Source: Blattabacterium clevelandi
GTDB lineage: Bacteria; Bacteroidota; Bacteroidia; Flavobacteriales; Blattabacteriaceae
Assembly: GCF_003268615.1 (NCBI RefSeq)
Contig: NZ_CP029844.1
Location: 1 to 64,000, forward strand
Length of the DNA stretch: 64,000 nt
Direction of reading: 5' to 3'
Of the stretch, positions 37,294-48,682 are shown piece after piece (the stretch's first letter is position 1; each line of letters opens with the position of its first letter). The translations under genes and the position numbers were made by a program. The notes below the pieces were generated by a model. It was given only the letters and a program-made list of their open reading frames with translations, searched no databases and was not told the origin of the DNA.

Positions 37294-37878
37294 ATGTATA
37301 CAAATATTAGAAAAGGATTATATATATTACATAATAAGGATATATACAAAATAATCGATTTTCTTCATGTAAAACCAGGAAAAGGATATGCTTTTATAAA
37401 AAATAAATTAAAAAATATTATAACAGGTCATATTTTAGAAAATAATTTTTCAGATAAGTATAAAATAAAAAAAGAAAAAATAGAAACCGAATCATATCGA
37501 TATTTATATAGATTTGAAAATTTATTTCATTTTATGAATACAAAAAGTTATGATCAAATACAAATTGAAAAAAAATTAATGAAAAATATAAAATTTTTAA
37601 AAGAAGGTATAGAGTTTACTATTTTTTTTCATTTCAAAAATAAAAATAATAAAATTATTTTTTTTATAAAAAATTCTCCTACTATTATTTTAAAAGTTAA
37701 ATATACAGAATCTGTAAAAAAAGGATATACTATTAATAAAGATAGTAAAATTGCTATTTTAGAAACAAAAACTAAACTTTTAATCCCATCATTTATAAAT
37801 TCTGGAGAATATATTAAAATTAATACGGATAGTAAATCTTATATAGAAAGAGTTAGAAAATTAGAAAATAATCAATAA
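37294..37878 (+). CDS. efp: Elongation factor P
   Basis: Translation factor that relieves ribosome stalling at polyproline. The 194 residues show the EF-P three-barrel layout with HVKPGKGYAFIKNKLKN in domain I. The loop-tip residue is Lys30, equivalent to E. coli Lys34. SYRYLY, FHFMNT and the C-terminal GEYIKINTDSKSYIERV are further family marks. The N-terminus is a few residues shorter than in relatives, and several surface positions have drifted to Lys, Ile and Asn. No modification enzyme gene is seen in the window. Confidence 0.92.
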   Translation: MYTNIRKGLYILHNKDIYKIIDFLHVKPGKGYAFIKNKLKNIITGHILENNFSDKYKIKKEKIETESYRYLYRFENLFHFMNTKSYDQIQIEKKLMKNIKFLKEGIEFTIFFHFKNKNNKIIFFIKNSPTIILKVKYTESVKKGYTINKDSKIAILETKTKLLIPSFINSGEYIKINTDSKSYIERVRKLENNQ

Positions 37879-37958
37879 AATATATATTTTTTTTATTGAA
37901 TAGTTAGTAAGTAGTAAGTAAATTTAAAAAAATATATTAGAATATCAGATAAATAATT

Positions 37959-38846
37959 ATGAGTATCTTGATAGATAAGAACATTCGAGTTATTGTACAA
38001 GGGTTAACTGGAAAAGAAGGTTTATTTCATACTGAAAGGATGATAAATTATGGAACAACTGTAGTTGGAGGGGTCACTCCTGGTAAAGGAGGGAAAATTT
38101 ATTTAGGAGTTCCTATTTTTAATACTATGTATGAGGCAGTTAATAATACTGGTGGAAATGTAAGTGTCATTTTTGTTCCTTCTTTATTTGCTTCAGATGC
38201 TATTATGGAAGCAATTAGTATGAATATTAAAGTAATTGTATGCATTACTGAAGGAATTCCAGTTTTAGATATGATCCGAGTAAAACATTTTTTAAAAGGT
38301 AAAAAATCACGATTAATTGGTCCAAATTGTCCTGGAATTATTTCTCCGAAAAAATCAAAAGTTGGAATTATGCCTAATTTAGTTTTTAATAAAAAAGGAG
38401 GAGTAGGTATTATATCTAGATCTGGTACCCTTACTTATGAAGCTGCAGATCAAATAGTAAAATATGGATATGGAATTTCTACGGCTATTGGGATAGGAGG
38501 TGATCCTATTATTGGAATGAATATACAAGAAATTATAGAGTTATTTTTGAAAGATGATGAGACGGAATGCATTGTTATGATTGGAGAAATAGGTGGAAAA
38601 TTAGAAATTGATGCTGCAGAATGGATAAAAAAATCAAAAAATAAAAAACCAATAATAGGATTTATAGCAGGTCAAACAGCTCCTAAAGGACGTACAATGG
38701 GTCATGCTGGGGCTATTATAGGAAAGACATCAGAAACTGCAAAAGTGAAAATGAATATTATGAAAAAATGTGGAATACATATTGTTTTATCTCTTGCATA
38801 TATAGGAATGAAGGTGAATGAAGTTCTTCATGATCATGAAAAATAA
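37959..38846 (+). CDS. sucD: Succinyl-CoA synthetase alpha subunit
   Basis: Catalyses, with SucC, the substrate-level phosphorylation step from succinyl-CoA to succinate. The 295-residue protein has the CoA-binding Rossmann part (QGLTGKEGLFHTERM, TPGKGG), GPNCPGIISP, and the active-site phosphohistidine in GRTMGHAGAIIG. Length is normal. The beta subunit gene is not in the window. The gene ends seven bases before the pth start used here. With aconitase it supports an active TCA cycle in this organism. Confidence 0.96.
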   Translation: MSILIDKNIRVIVQGLTGKEGLFHTERMINYGTTVVGGVTPGKGGKIYLGVPIFNTMYEAVNNTGGNVSVIFVPSLFASDAIMEAISMNIKVIVCITEGIPVLDMIRVKHFLKGKKSRLIGPNCPGIISPKKSKVGIMPNLVFNKKGGVGIISRSGTLTYEAADQIVKYGYGISTAIGIGGDPIIGMNIQEIIELFLKDDETECIVMIGEIGGKLEIDAAEWIKKSKNKKPIIGFIAGQTAPKGRTMGHAGAIIGKTSETAKVKMNIMKKCGIHIVLSLAYIGMKVNEVLHDHEK

Positions 38847-38853
38847 TGTAAAT

Positions 38854-39417
38854 ATGGATAAATTTTTAATAATTGGATTAGGGAATCCAGGTAGTTTATA
38901 TCAAAAAACAAGACATAATTTAGGTTATTTTATTTTAGATAAAATATCAGAAAAATATTTATTTTCTTTTTCTAAAAAAAAATTAGGGTTTCTTTCAGAA
39001 TTCATTTTTTATGAAAAACGAATATTTTTTCTAAAACCTTCTACTTACGTTAATGAAAGTGGTTTATCTGTTAAATATTGGATGAATAAAAAAAAAATAC
39101 TATTAAAAAATATTCTTATAATATCTGATGATATTTATCTTAATTTTGGATATCTTCGTTTAAGAGGAAAAGGAGGAAATGGAGGACATAATGGATTAAA
39201 AAGTATTGAAAAAGAATTAAAAAGTTCTGATTATGCCCGTCTACGTTTTGGAATTAAAAATGATTTTTCTAAAAAAATAGATTATGTATTAGGAATTTGG
39301 AAAGAAAATGAATTAAAGGATATACTTAATAAATTAGAAATAAGTATGAATATCATATTTTCATTTATTTTAAATGGATTACAAAAAACAATGAATCTAT
39401 TTAATAAAAAAAATTGA
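38854..39417 (+). CDS. pth: Peptidyl-tRNA hydrolase
   Basis: Releases tRNA from peptidyl-tRNA dropped off the ribosome. From ATG 38854 the product has 187 residues and starts MDKFLIIGLGNPGSLYQKTR, as in homologues. The catalytic His is in TRHNLGYF, and the conserved Asn is in STYVNESGLS, with Asp in IISDDIYL and a second Asn in GGNGGHNGLKS. An open frame extends 12 codons upstream into sucD but is unlikely to be used. Confidence 0.95.
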   Translation: MDKFLIIGLGNPGSLYQKTRHNLGYFILDKISEKYLFSFSKKKLGFLSEFIFYEKRIFFLKPSTYVNESGLSVKYWMNKKKILLKNILIISDDIYLNFGYLRLRGKGGNGGHNGLKSIEKELKSSDYARLRFGIKNDFSKKIDYVLGIWKENELKDILNKLEISMNIIFSFILNGLQKTMNLFNKKN

Positions 39418-39460
39418 TAATCATATCAAGATTATTACAATAATATATATATAAAAAAAT

Positions 39461-39529
39461 ATGAAGATATCGATTTTTATGGAATTGGTTTTAGTTTATT
39501 TAATATTATCATTATATAAAGTAAAATAA
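39461..39529 (+). other. Possible 22-residue hydrophobic ORF before lepA
   Basis: An ATG-to-TAA frame reads MKISIFMELVLVYLILSLYK and two more residues. It would be a single membrane segment. It lies in the 122-base gap between pth and lepA. I do not recognise it, and a frame this short can occur by chance, so it is listed only so that it can be compared with related genomes. Confidence 0.15.
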
Positions 39530-39539
39530 TAAATTATGT

Positions 39540-41336
39540 ATGCATAACATTCGGAATTTTTGTATCATTGCACATATAGATCATGGAAAAAGTACTTTAG
39601 CTGATCGGTTATTAGAATTTACAAAAACAGTTCCAGAAGGATATAGACATCAATTACTTGATGATATGGATTTAGAAAGAGAACGTGGTATTACTATTAA
39701 AAGTCATGCTATTCAAATGGAATACCAATATAATAATAAAGAGTATAAATTAAATTTAATAGATACTCCAGGACATGTAGATTTTTCCTATGAAGTATCA
39801 CGTTCAATTGCAGCTTGTGAAGGAGCTTTATTAGTTGTTGATTGTACTAAAAGTGTACAAGCACAAACTATATCTAATCTTTATTTAGCATTAAAAAAAA
39901 ATCTTGTAATTATTCCAATATTAAATAAAATTGACTTATCTAATTCAAGATCTGAAGATGTTATAGAAGAAATTATAGAACTAGTAAAATGTAAATCGGA
40001 AGATATTATTTCTGTTAGTGCTAAAAATGGATTTGGAATTAAGGAAGTTTTAGATAAAATTGTTACACATATTCCCTCTCCAAATGGGGATAAAATGGCT
40101 CCTTTACAGGCAATGATTTTTGATTCTTTTTATAATTCATTTACTGGAGTAATTGCTTATTTTAAAGTAAAAAATGGATTTATACAAAAGGGTCAAAAAT
40201 TACGTTTTATGTCTACAAAAAAAATTTATTATGCTTATGAAATAGGTATTCTTAAATTAAAACGTATTTCTAAAAATAAGATTGAAGCAGGAGATGTAGG
40301 ATATATCGTTTCTGGAATTAAGAATACATATGAAGTTAAAGTAGGAGATACGATCACTGATGCTAAAAAACCAGCTTTAAAATCTATTAGTGGATTTGAA
40401 GAAGTCAAACCTATGGTATTTGCTAGTGTTTATCCTGTAACTTCTGATAAGTATGAGGAATTACGTTCTGCTATGGAAAAATTACAATTGAATGATGCTT
40501 CTCTTACTTTTAGTTCTGAATCTTCACCTGCTTTAGGATTTGGATTTCATTGTGGTTTTTTAGGTGTACTTCATATGGAAGTTGTTAAAGAACGTCTTGA
40601 ACGTGAATATGGAATTACCGTAATCATTACTATTCCTAATGTTTCTTATAGAGTTTTTATGAAAAAAAAATCGAATCAGGTTTTTATTATTGTAAATAAT
40701 CCTTCAGATTTTCCAGAAATGGAAAAAATAAAAAAAATAGAGGAACCTTATGTTTTAGTTTCTGTTCTTACTAAAGAAAATTTCATAGGTAATGTGATAT
40801 CTTTATGTATAGGAAAAAGAGGAAATATGATTGGAGATAAACATTATTTAACTTCTAGTAGAATTAAAGTTAAATTTGAAATTCCTTTATCTGAAATAAT
40901 ATTTGATTTTTATGATAAATTAAAAATAATATCTAAAGGATATGCTAGTTTTGATTACTATTTTTTAGATTATAGAAATTCTGATTTAAAAAAAATTACT
41001 GTATTAATTAATCATCAAAAAGTAGATGCATTATCTCTTTTAGTACATAAAGAAAAAGCTTTTTTTATAGCAAGAAAAATATGTAAAGAGTTGGCAATTT
41101 TGATTCCAAAACATCAATTTAGTATACCTATTCAAGTTTCTATTTCTGGAAAAATAATTGCCAGAGAGACTATTAAATCTCTAAGAAAAAATGTAACTGC
41201 TAAATGTTATGGAGGGGATATTTCTAGAAAAAGAAAACTTTTGGAAAAACAGAAAAAAGGAAAGAAAAAAATGCGTCAGATAGGAAAAGTAGAAATTCCT
41301 TCATCTACTTTTGTAAATTTTTTAAAAATTAATTAA
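39540..41336 (+). CDS. lepA: Elongation factor 4 (LepA)
   Basis: Ribosome-associated GTPase related to EF-G. The 598 residues start with G1 AHIDHGKSTLADRLLE, followed by the switch I text ERGITIKSHAI, G3 DTPGHVDFSYE, G4 NKIDL, and the LepA-specific C-terminal domain with AKCYGGDISRKRKLLEKQKKGKKKM. Length is normal. The start is an ATG at 39540; another ATG four bases upstream is in a different frame. It precedes gapA by 12 bases. Confidence 0.97.
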   Translation: MHNIRNFCIIAHIDHGKSTLADRLLEFTKTVPEGYRHQLLDDMDLERERGITIKSHAIQMEYQYNNKEYKLNLIDTPGHVDFSYEVSRSIAACEGALLVVDCTKSVQAQTISNLYLALKKNLVIIPILNKIDLSNSRSEDVIEEIIELVKCKSEDIISVSAKNGFGIKEVLDKIVTHIPSPNGDKMAPLQAMIFDSFYNSFTGVIAYFKVKNGFIQKGQKLRFMSTKKIYYAYEIGILKLKRISKNKIEAGDVGYIVSGIKNTYEVKVGDTITDAKKPALKSISGFEEVKPMVFASVYPVTSDKYEELRSAMEKLQLNDASLTFSSESSPALGFGFHCGFLGVLHMEVVKERLEREYGITVIITIPNVSYRVFMKKKSNQVFIIVNNPSDFPEMEKIKKIEEPYVLVSVLTKENFIGNVISLCIGKRGNMIGDKHYLTSSRIKVKFEIPLSEIIFDFYDKLKIISKGYASFDYYFLDYRNSDLKKITVLINHQKVDALSLLVHKEKAFFIARKICKELAILIPKHQFSIPIQVSISGKIIARETIKSLRKNVTAKCYGGDISRKRKLLEKQKKGKKKMRQIGKVEIPSSTFVNFLKIN

Positions 41337-42790
<1,454 letters not shown>

Positions 42791-42819
42791 ATATATTCAA
42801 TATAAAAAAAATATTTTTT

Positions 42820-43758
42820 ATGTCAAAAAAAATAATGAATTGTGTAATTATTGGATCTGGGCCTGCTGGATATTCAGCCGCTATATATGCCGCTCGTGCA
42901 GATTTAAATCCTACCCTTTTTTTAGGATTTCAACCCGGTGGTCAATTAACATCCACTACCGATGTAGATAATTATCCTGGATTTCCAATAGGAATTAGTG
43001 GAAATGAACTCATGGAAAATTGTAAAAAACAAGCATTACGTTTCAATACTTTTATTATTCATAAAACTATTACTGAAGTATATTTATCTCATCAAAAAGG
43101 TGGGGTACATTTGATTAATGTAGAAAATAAAGAAAATATAGAAAGTAAAGGTATTATTATAGCTACAGGTTCCCGTCCTAAATTTTTGGGGATAGATAAA
43201 GAAAAAAAATTTATAGGACTTGGAGTTTCTTTTTGTGCTACTTGTGATGGTTTTTTTCATAAAGGAAAAGATGTAGCCGTTGTAGGAGGAGGTGATACTG
43301 CTTTAGAAGAAGCTAGCTATTTATCCAAAATTTGTAAAAATGTATATTTATTTGTTAGAAAAAATTATTTTAGAGCATCTAAAGCATTACAAAATCGGAT
43401 TTTAACAAAAAAAAATATAAATATTTTTTTTTGTTATCAAATTATAGAAATTGTTGGAGATCGGTTTTTAGAAGGGATTAAAATAATGAATAATAAAGAT
43501 CAAACTACTAGAATCCTTTTTATTAGTGGTCTATTTATATCTATAGGTCATACTCCTAATACAGAATTATTTAAAAATCAACTTAATCTAGATAAAAATG
43601 GTTATATTATTGTAGAAAAAGGGAGGACTTCTACGAATAAACCAGGTGTATTTGCTGCAGGAGATGTTCAAGATCCTATATATCGTCAAGCTATTACTTC
43701 AGCTGGAACTGGATGTATGGCCGCTTTAGATTTGGAAAGGTATTTATATTTGTATTAA
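42820..43758 (+). CDS. trxB: Thioredoxin-disulfide reductase
   Basis: FAD- and NADPH-dependent reductase that keeps thioredoxin reduced. The 312 residues contain the FAD site GSGPAGYSAAIYAARA, the redox-active CATC in SFCATCDGFF near residue 142, the NADPH site VVGGGDTALEEA, and the final FAD motif GVFAAGDVQDPIYRQAIT. Length is normal. It is divergent from the HsdR-N-like gene, with 29 bases between them, and is followed by glyS. Confidence 0.96.
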   Translation: MSKKIMNCVIIGSGPAGYSAAIYAARADLNPTLFLGFQPGGQLTSTTDVDNYPGFPIGISGNELMENCKKQALRFNTFIIHKTITEVYLSHQKGGVHLINVENKENIESKGIIIATGSRPKFLGIDKEKKFIGLGVSFCATCDGFFHKGKDVAVVGGGDTALEEASYLSKICKNVYLFVRKNYFRASKALQNRILTKKNINIFFCYQIIEIVGDRFLEGIKIMNNKDQTTRILFISGLFISIGHTPNTELFKNQLNLDKNGYIIVEKGRTSTNKPGVFAAGDVQDPIYRQAITSAGTGCMAALDLERYLYLY

Positions 43759-43788
43759 TAATTTAATATTTTTCATTTTTTTTGATTC

Positions 43789-45252
43789 ATGAAAGATAAC
43801 TATCATTTTTTCCATTTTTTAATTTCTCATGCCAAAAATTATGGTTTTGTTTTTCCCTCTAGTGAAATTTATGGAGGATTACATGCTATTTATGATTATG
43901 GACAATATGGAATAGAATTAAAAAATAATATTAAAGAATATTGGTGGAAGTCTATGACTCAACTTAATGAAAATATAGTTGGTATAGATACTTCTATACT
44001 TATGAATTCTGATGTTTGGAAAGCTTCTGGACATATTGAAAAATTTAATGATTTTTTAATTGACAATAAGGATTCTAAAAAAAGATATTGTCCGGAGGTA
44101 TTAATTAGAGAATATGTTAATTTAATGGATAATAAAAATAAAGGTCATTTAGTAAATATTCCTAAAGAAAAAATATTATTTCGAATGTATCAATCCTTAA
44201 AAAAAAAGGATTTATTAGATATTCGTGTTTTAATTGATGAATTAAATATACCTGATCCTATATGTGGATCTCATAATTGGACAAATATTCGTTTATTTAA
44301 TATGATGTTTAAAATTGAAGAAGAAAAAGGAAATTTATTATATCTACGTCCGGAAACTGCTCAGGGAATATTTTCTAATTTTTTAAATATAAAAAATTCT
44401 AGTAGGATGAAAATTCCTTTTGGAATTGCTCAAATAGGAAAATCATTTCGTAATGAAATTATTGCTAGAAAATTTATTTTTCGTATGCGTGAATTTGAAC
44501 AAATGGAAATGCAATTTTTTATTTTTCCTGAAGAAGAAATGAAATGGTATGAATATTGGAAGAAAAATAGGTTAAAATGGCATTTAGAATTAAATTTAGG
44601 AAATCAAAAATATCAAATACGTGATCATGATCAACTTGCACATTATGCTAGTGTCGGATCAGATATAGAATTTAATTTTCCTTTTGGATTTAAAGAAATA
44701 GAAGGGATCCATTCCCGAAGAGATTTCGATTTAAAACAACATGAGGTTTTTTCCAAAAAAAAATTAAGAATTTTTGGAAAAAAAAAGAATTTTGGAAATT
44801 ATATTCCTTATGTAATAGAAACATCCCTGGGATTAGATCGTCTTTTTTTAGCTATATTTTCTTCTTCTCTTAAAAAAGAAAAATTAGAAAATGGGAATGA
44901 ACGTATTGTACTAAAATTTCCTCCTTATTTATCTCCTATAAAAGCAGCTGTATTTCCATTAGTTTTAAAAGATGGATTACCAGAAATTGCAAAACGAATA
45001 TTTAATAATCTTAAAATGGATTATCAAATAATTTATGATCAAAAAAAATCTATTGGCAAACTTTATCGAAGACAAGATGCTATTGGTACTCCTCTTTGTT
45101 TTACTATAGATTATGATACTATAAAAACAAATACAGTAACTATGAGAGATAGAGATTCTATGAAACAAAAAAGAGTTCATATAAAAAATATTTCTAAAAT
45201 TATAGAATATAAAACTGGAATACGAAAAATTTTAAAAAAATTATCAATATAA
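43789..45252 (+). CDS. glyS: Glycyl-tRNA synthetase (dimeric type)
   Basis: Class II synthetase that charges tRNA-Gly, of the single-polypeptide alpha2 type. The 487 residues show SSEIYGGLHAIYDYGQYG at the N-terminus, motif 2 in GIAQIGKSFRNEI with REFEQMEMQFF, motif 3 in VIETSLGLDRLFLAI, and a C-terminal anticodon-binding domain from about residue 385. The gene converges on pheT with only 12 bases between the two ends. Confidence 0.95.
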   Translation: MKDNYHFFHFLISHAKNYGFVFPSSEIYGGLHAIYDYGQYGIELKNNIKEYWWKSMTQLNENIVGIDTSILMNSDVWKASGHIEKFNDFLIDNKDSKKRYCPEVLIREYVNLMDNKNKGHLVNIPKEKILFRMYQSLKKKDLLDIRVLIDELNIPDPICGSHNWTNIRLFNMMFKIEEEKGNLLYLRPETAQGIFSNFLNIKNSSRMKIPFGIAQIGKSFRNEIIARKFIFRMREFEQMEMQFFIFPEEEMKWYEYWKKNRLKWHLELNLGNQKYQIRDHDQLAHYASVGSDIEFNFPFGFKEIEGIHSRRDFDLKQHEVFSKKKLRIFGKKKNFGNYIPYVIETSLGLDRLFLAIFSSSLKKEKLENGNERIVLKFPPYLSPIKAAVFPLVLKDGLPEIAKRIFNNLKMDYQIIYDQKKSIGKLYRRQDAIGTPLCFTIDYDTIKTNTVTMRDRDSMKQKRVHIKNISKIIEYKTGIRKILKKLSI

Positions 45253-45264
45253 TATATTAATTTA

Positions 45265-47343
45265 TTAAGATATTCCTCTAATTTTTGCTCCTAATTTATT
45301 TTTTAAAAATTTTTCTATTTTTTTCATTAAATTATTAATAATAATATCGGTTAATGTTTCATTTTTACTTTCAAAAAAAAAACTTATAGTATAAGATTTT
45401 TTTGATTTTGGTAAATTTTTTCCTTCATATAAATCACATATTTTGATTTTTTTAATTAAATTTTTTTCCATTTTTTTTATTAATTGATAAACTTTTTCAA
45501 ATGGAATTCTTTTTTCAATTAATAATGATAAGTCTCTTTTTGAAGTAGGATATTTAGAATATGGAATAAAAATTATTTTTTTTTCTTGAACAATAGAAAT
45601 TAAATATTCCAAATCAATTTCTGCATAGAATATTTCTATATTTTTAGATATATTTTTTTGAATTTTTCCTAATTCTACAAGATTTTTATTTTTATATTTA
45701 ATGGATATATTTTCTTTAAAAAGAGGATTCATAGAGGATTCTTGAGTATAATAGTTAATTCCTATTCTTTGAAAAATTTGTTCTATAATTCCTTTTAAAT
45801 AAAAAAATACATAATTTTTATTTTCTGTTATTTTTCTATTATTTTTTTCTATTTCTGATATAGCAATACTAAGACAAGTTTTTTCTAAAAATTGATGATT
45901 TTTTCTATAATAAATTTTTCCAATTTCAAAAAATTTTATATTGTGACTTCCTCTATTATAATTATACTTTATGCTATCTATTATTCCAAATAATAGAGTT
46001 GAACGCATTGAATTATAATATTTATTTATAGGGTTAATAATATTAATTGATTCTCTATCAAAAAAAGAATTTAATAAAGAAGAATCTGAATTTTGATTTC
46101 TCATAGGAGAATTTATAATTTCTTGAAATCCATAATTTACCAACTGATTAAAAATAATTTTTTGTATTTTTTCTTTTGTTTTATAACAAAAATTAGGAAT
46201 TGAATAGATTTTTATTTTACTGGATTTTTTTATTTGGTTTATTCCATAAATACGCAATATTTCTTCTATTAAATCTATTTCTCTTTGTACATCTATTCGA
46301 TAAGGAGGAACAAGGACTAATAATGATTTTTCATTTTCTAAAATAATTACAATTTCAAGTAATGATAAAATTTTTTTGATTTTTTTTTTACATATATTTT
46401 TTCCAATAATATCCAGAATTTTTTTATAACGAAGTTTTATTTTTAATGGAAAAATTGGATTTGGATAAATATCCACTATATCAGAACTTATTTTACATTT
46501 TATAATTTCTTTAAGAAGATATACCATTCTTTGTAAGGCATATACTGTTTGATTAGGATCTATCCCTTTTTCAAATAGAAATCTATCGTCAGTTTTGATT
46601 ATATGTTTTATTCCAATAGAACGAATATCAATAGGATTAAAATATGCACTTCCTAAAAAAATATTTTTTGTTTTTATACTAATATTTGAATTATGACTAT
46701 TTATAATTCCAGCTATAGATAAAGGATTTTTTGTATCAGATATAATTAAATCTTTTTCATCTAATTCTTTTATAATATTATCTTCAGATTGAAAATAAGT
46801 CTTATTTTTTGCATTTTTTATAATTATTTTTTCTCCTTTTATTTTGTCCATATCAAAAATATGTATAGGTTGACCTAATTCATGCATTACAAAATTTTTT
46901 ATATCTATTACATTATTAATGGATTTGATTCCTATTGATTTTAATTGATCATTTAACCAATCTGGAGATGAATCTATTTTTATTTTAGAAAGAGCTATTC
47001 CAGAATATCTTCTGCATTTTTTTTCTTCTTCAATTAATATTGTAAAACAATATTTGTTAAGATCTTTTTTATCATTATTTATTATAGGTTTTGATAAAAT
47101 AGGTTTATATCCACGATAAGTTAAAATAGCATATAAATCACGAGCGATTCCATAATGACTCATAGCATCGGAACGATTAGGTGTAATATCTATATCTAGA
47201 ATAGTATCTTCTCTATTATTTTTTGTAGTAATTTTACTTACATTTTTTACCGATAATCCAATATCGGTTAATATATTCGATATTTTTTTAGAATTAAGAT
47301 TAACGGAAATATATTTTTTAAGCCAATTATATGATATTCTCAT
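45265..47343 (-). CDS. pheT: Phenylalanyl-tRNA synthetase beta subunit lacking the tRNA-binding OB domain
   Basis: Beta subunit of PheRS, which with PheS charges tRNA-Phe. The product has 692 residues, against about 800 in relatives. The N-terminal helix MRISYNWLKKYISVNL is followed after only about 20 residues by IDITPNRSDAMSHYG, so the roughly 110-120-residue EMAP-like tRNA-binding insertion is missing cleanly. The B3/B4 domain, B5, the catalytic-like core and the C-terminal FDX-ACB domain (YPTSKRDLSLLI onwards) are present. The frame is intact, so it is probably functional. It overlaps dnaN by four bases. Confidence 0.93.
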   Translation of the reverse strand: MRISYNWLKKYISVNLNSKKISNILTDIGLSVKNVSKITTKNNREDTILDIDITPNRSDAMSHYGIARDLYAILTYRGYKPILSKPIINNDKKDLNKYCFTILIEEEKKCRRYSGIALSKIKIDSSPDWLNDQLKSIGIKSINNVIDIKNFVMHELGQPIHIFDMDKIKGEKIIIKNAKNKTYFQSEDNIIKELDEKDLIISDTKNPLSIAGIINSHNSNISIKTKNIFLGSAYFNPIDIRSIGIKHIIKTDDRFLFEKGIDPNQTVYALQRMVYLLKEIIKCKISSDIVDIYPNPIFPLKIKLRYKKILDIIGKNICKKKIKKILSLLEIVIILENEKSLLVLVPPYRIDVQREIDLIEEILRIYGINQIKKSSKIKIYSIPNFCYKTKEKIQKIIFNQLVNYGFQEIINSPMRNQNSDSSLLNSFFDRESINIINPINKYYNSMRSTLLFGIIDSIKYNYNRGSHNIKFFEIGKIYYRKNHQFLEKTCLSIAISEIEKNNRKITENKNYVFFYLKGIIEQIFQRIGINYYTQESSMNPLFKENISIKYKNKNLVELGKIQKNISKNIEIFYAEIDLEYLISIVQEKKIIFIPYSKYPTSKRDLSLLIEKRIPFEKVYQLIKKMEKNLIKKIKICDLYEGKNLPKSKKSYTISFFFESKNETLTDIIINNLMKKIEKFLKNKLGAKIRGIS

Positions 47344-48482
47344 ATTATTACAGACATAATCAATATTAAAATTGATTCTTTTTTTTTTATATTATTAGAA
47401 TAAGGTCTAATAATACCAGTTTTATTTGAATTGCACAATTCAAAACTGATAAAATTTTCATTAAAAGAAGATAATGATTCTATTAAAAATTTAGAATTAA
47501 ACCCCATTTTAATATATTCACCTTGACACTTTTCATAAATAGATTTACATTGTATTTTTGAATAATTAGAAATAATGGAATCTTCTTCATAAATTTTTAA
47601 TTTATTATTCTTTAAATAAAATCGAATAAAACTTATTTTTTTTTTAGAAAAAATAGAGATTCTTTTAATAGAATTTAGAAATAAAAGTCGATTAACAATG
47701 AATGATATATCTTTATTTTTAGGAATTACAGAGTTAAAATCTGGATATTTTTCATTAATTAATCTACATAAAAAAGTTTTATTTTTAAAATTAAATTTAA
47801 TTATATCAATTTTTTTATATTCAATATCAACAATACTTTTTTCGTGTTCTTCATTTAAAATATTTTGAAGTATATGAAGAGATTTTTTATGTATAGTAAA
47901 TTTAATGGAATAATTAAATCTAATATTATATATAGTATATTTTACCAATTTATAAGTATCCGTAGCTACAAAAGTAGATCCATATGGAGAAAAATGAAAA
48001 AAAACTCCATTCATAATGGGATTTAAATATTCATTTCCTGTTGCAAATAAAGTTTTTTTTAAAATTTTTAAAAGTATTTTTGAATATAAAATAATTTTTT
48101 TAGTTTTTTTTACTACTAAAAAAGTATTTGAATAGTTATTTATAGATTTAATTTCATTAGATATACTAGGAATAGGATAACTACCTTGTTTAGAATAAAT
48201 ATTAAGTATATTTTTTTCTTTTTTTATAAGAAGAGGCTCTTCAGGAAAGGTATTTAAAATATCTATCATCAATTTGGGATGAATAGCTATTTTTTCTTTT
48301 GATTTTTTTTTTACACATACTTTTATTTCTGTAGTAAGAATGTTATTTTCTGAATCTGAAATTATAATGATTAATTTTTCTTCGAAAAGTTCAAAAAGAA
48401 AATATTTTGAATTATTTTTTATAATTTTATGTAAAACACATAATTTTTGTAAAAGATAAAAACTAGAAACAAAAAAATGCAT
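47340..48482 (-). CDS. dnaN: DNA polymerase III beta sliding clamp
   Basis: Ring-shaped clamp that holds the replicative polymerase on DNA. The 380-residue protein is diverged but keeps the clamp layout: the middle domain around LFATGNEYLNPIMNGVFFHF and STFVATDTYKLVKY, and the third domain with the text ending GIIRPYSN. Many surface residues have become Lys, Ile or Asn. It lies between tRNA-Met and pheT, not next to dnaA, and its stop overlaps the pheT start. Confidence 0.92.
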   Translation of the reverse strand: MHFFVSSFYLLQKLCVLHKIIKNNSKYFLFELFEEKLIIIISDSENNILTTEIKVCVKKKSKEKIAIHPKLMIDILNTFPEEPLLIKKEKNILNIYSKQGSYPIPSISNEIKSINNYSNTFLVVKKTKKIILYSKILLKILKKTLFATGNEYLNPIMNGVFFHFSPYGSTFVATDTYKLVKYTIYNIRFNYSIKFTIHKKSLHILQNILNEEHEKSIVDIEYKKIDIIKFNFKNKTFLCRLINEKYPDFNSVIPKNKDISFIVNRLLFLNSIKRISIFSKKKISFIRFYLKNNKLKIYEEDSIISNYSKIQCKSIYEKCQGEYIKMGFNSKFLIESLSSFNENFISFELCNSNKTGIIRPYSNNIKKKESILILIMSVII

Positions 48483-48505
48483 GTTATATTTTTTAAACAG
48501 AATAA

Positions 48506-48579
48506 TAGCGTGAGGGGGAATTGAACCCCCGACCTCTGGGTTATGAATCCAACGCTCTAACCATCTGAGCTATCACGCC
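48506..48579 (-). tRNA. tRNA-Met (anticodon CAT), probably elongator
   Basis: The acceptor GGCGTGA pairs with TCACGCT through a G1-U72 wobble, the D arm is GCTC/GAGC, the anticodon loop TTCATAA gives CAT, and the T arm GGGGG/CCCCC is perfect. The anticodon stem TTGGA/CCCAG has an A31-C39 mismatch that I recall from bacterial elongator tRNA-Met genes. It lacks the C1-A72 mismatch typical of initiators and the C4, C5 pairs of tRNA-Ile2. CCA is not encoded. It lies just upstream of dnaN. Confidence 0.92.
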
Positions 48580-48682
48580 TTATGTTTTTAATCTAGAAAA
48601 AATCATAAATCTTATAAAAGATACCTATAAAAAATGAAAGTTAATCTATTTTTAGATTATATAATAATACATTTTTAATATT

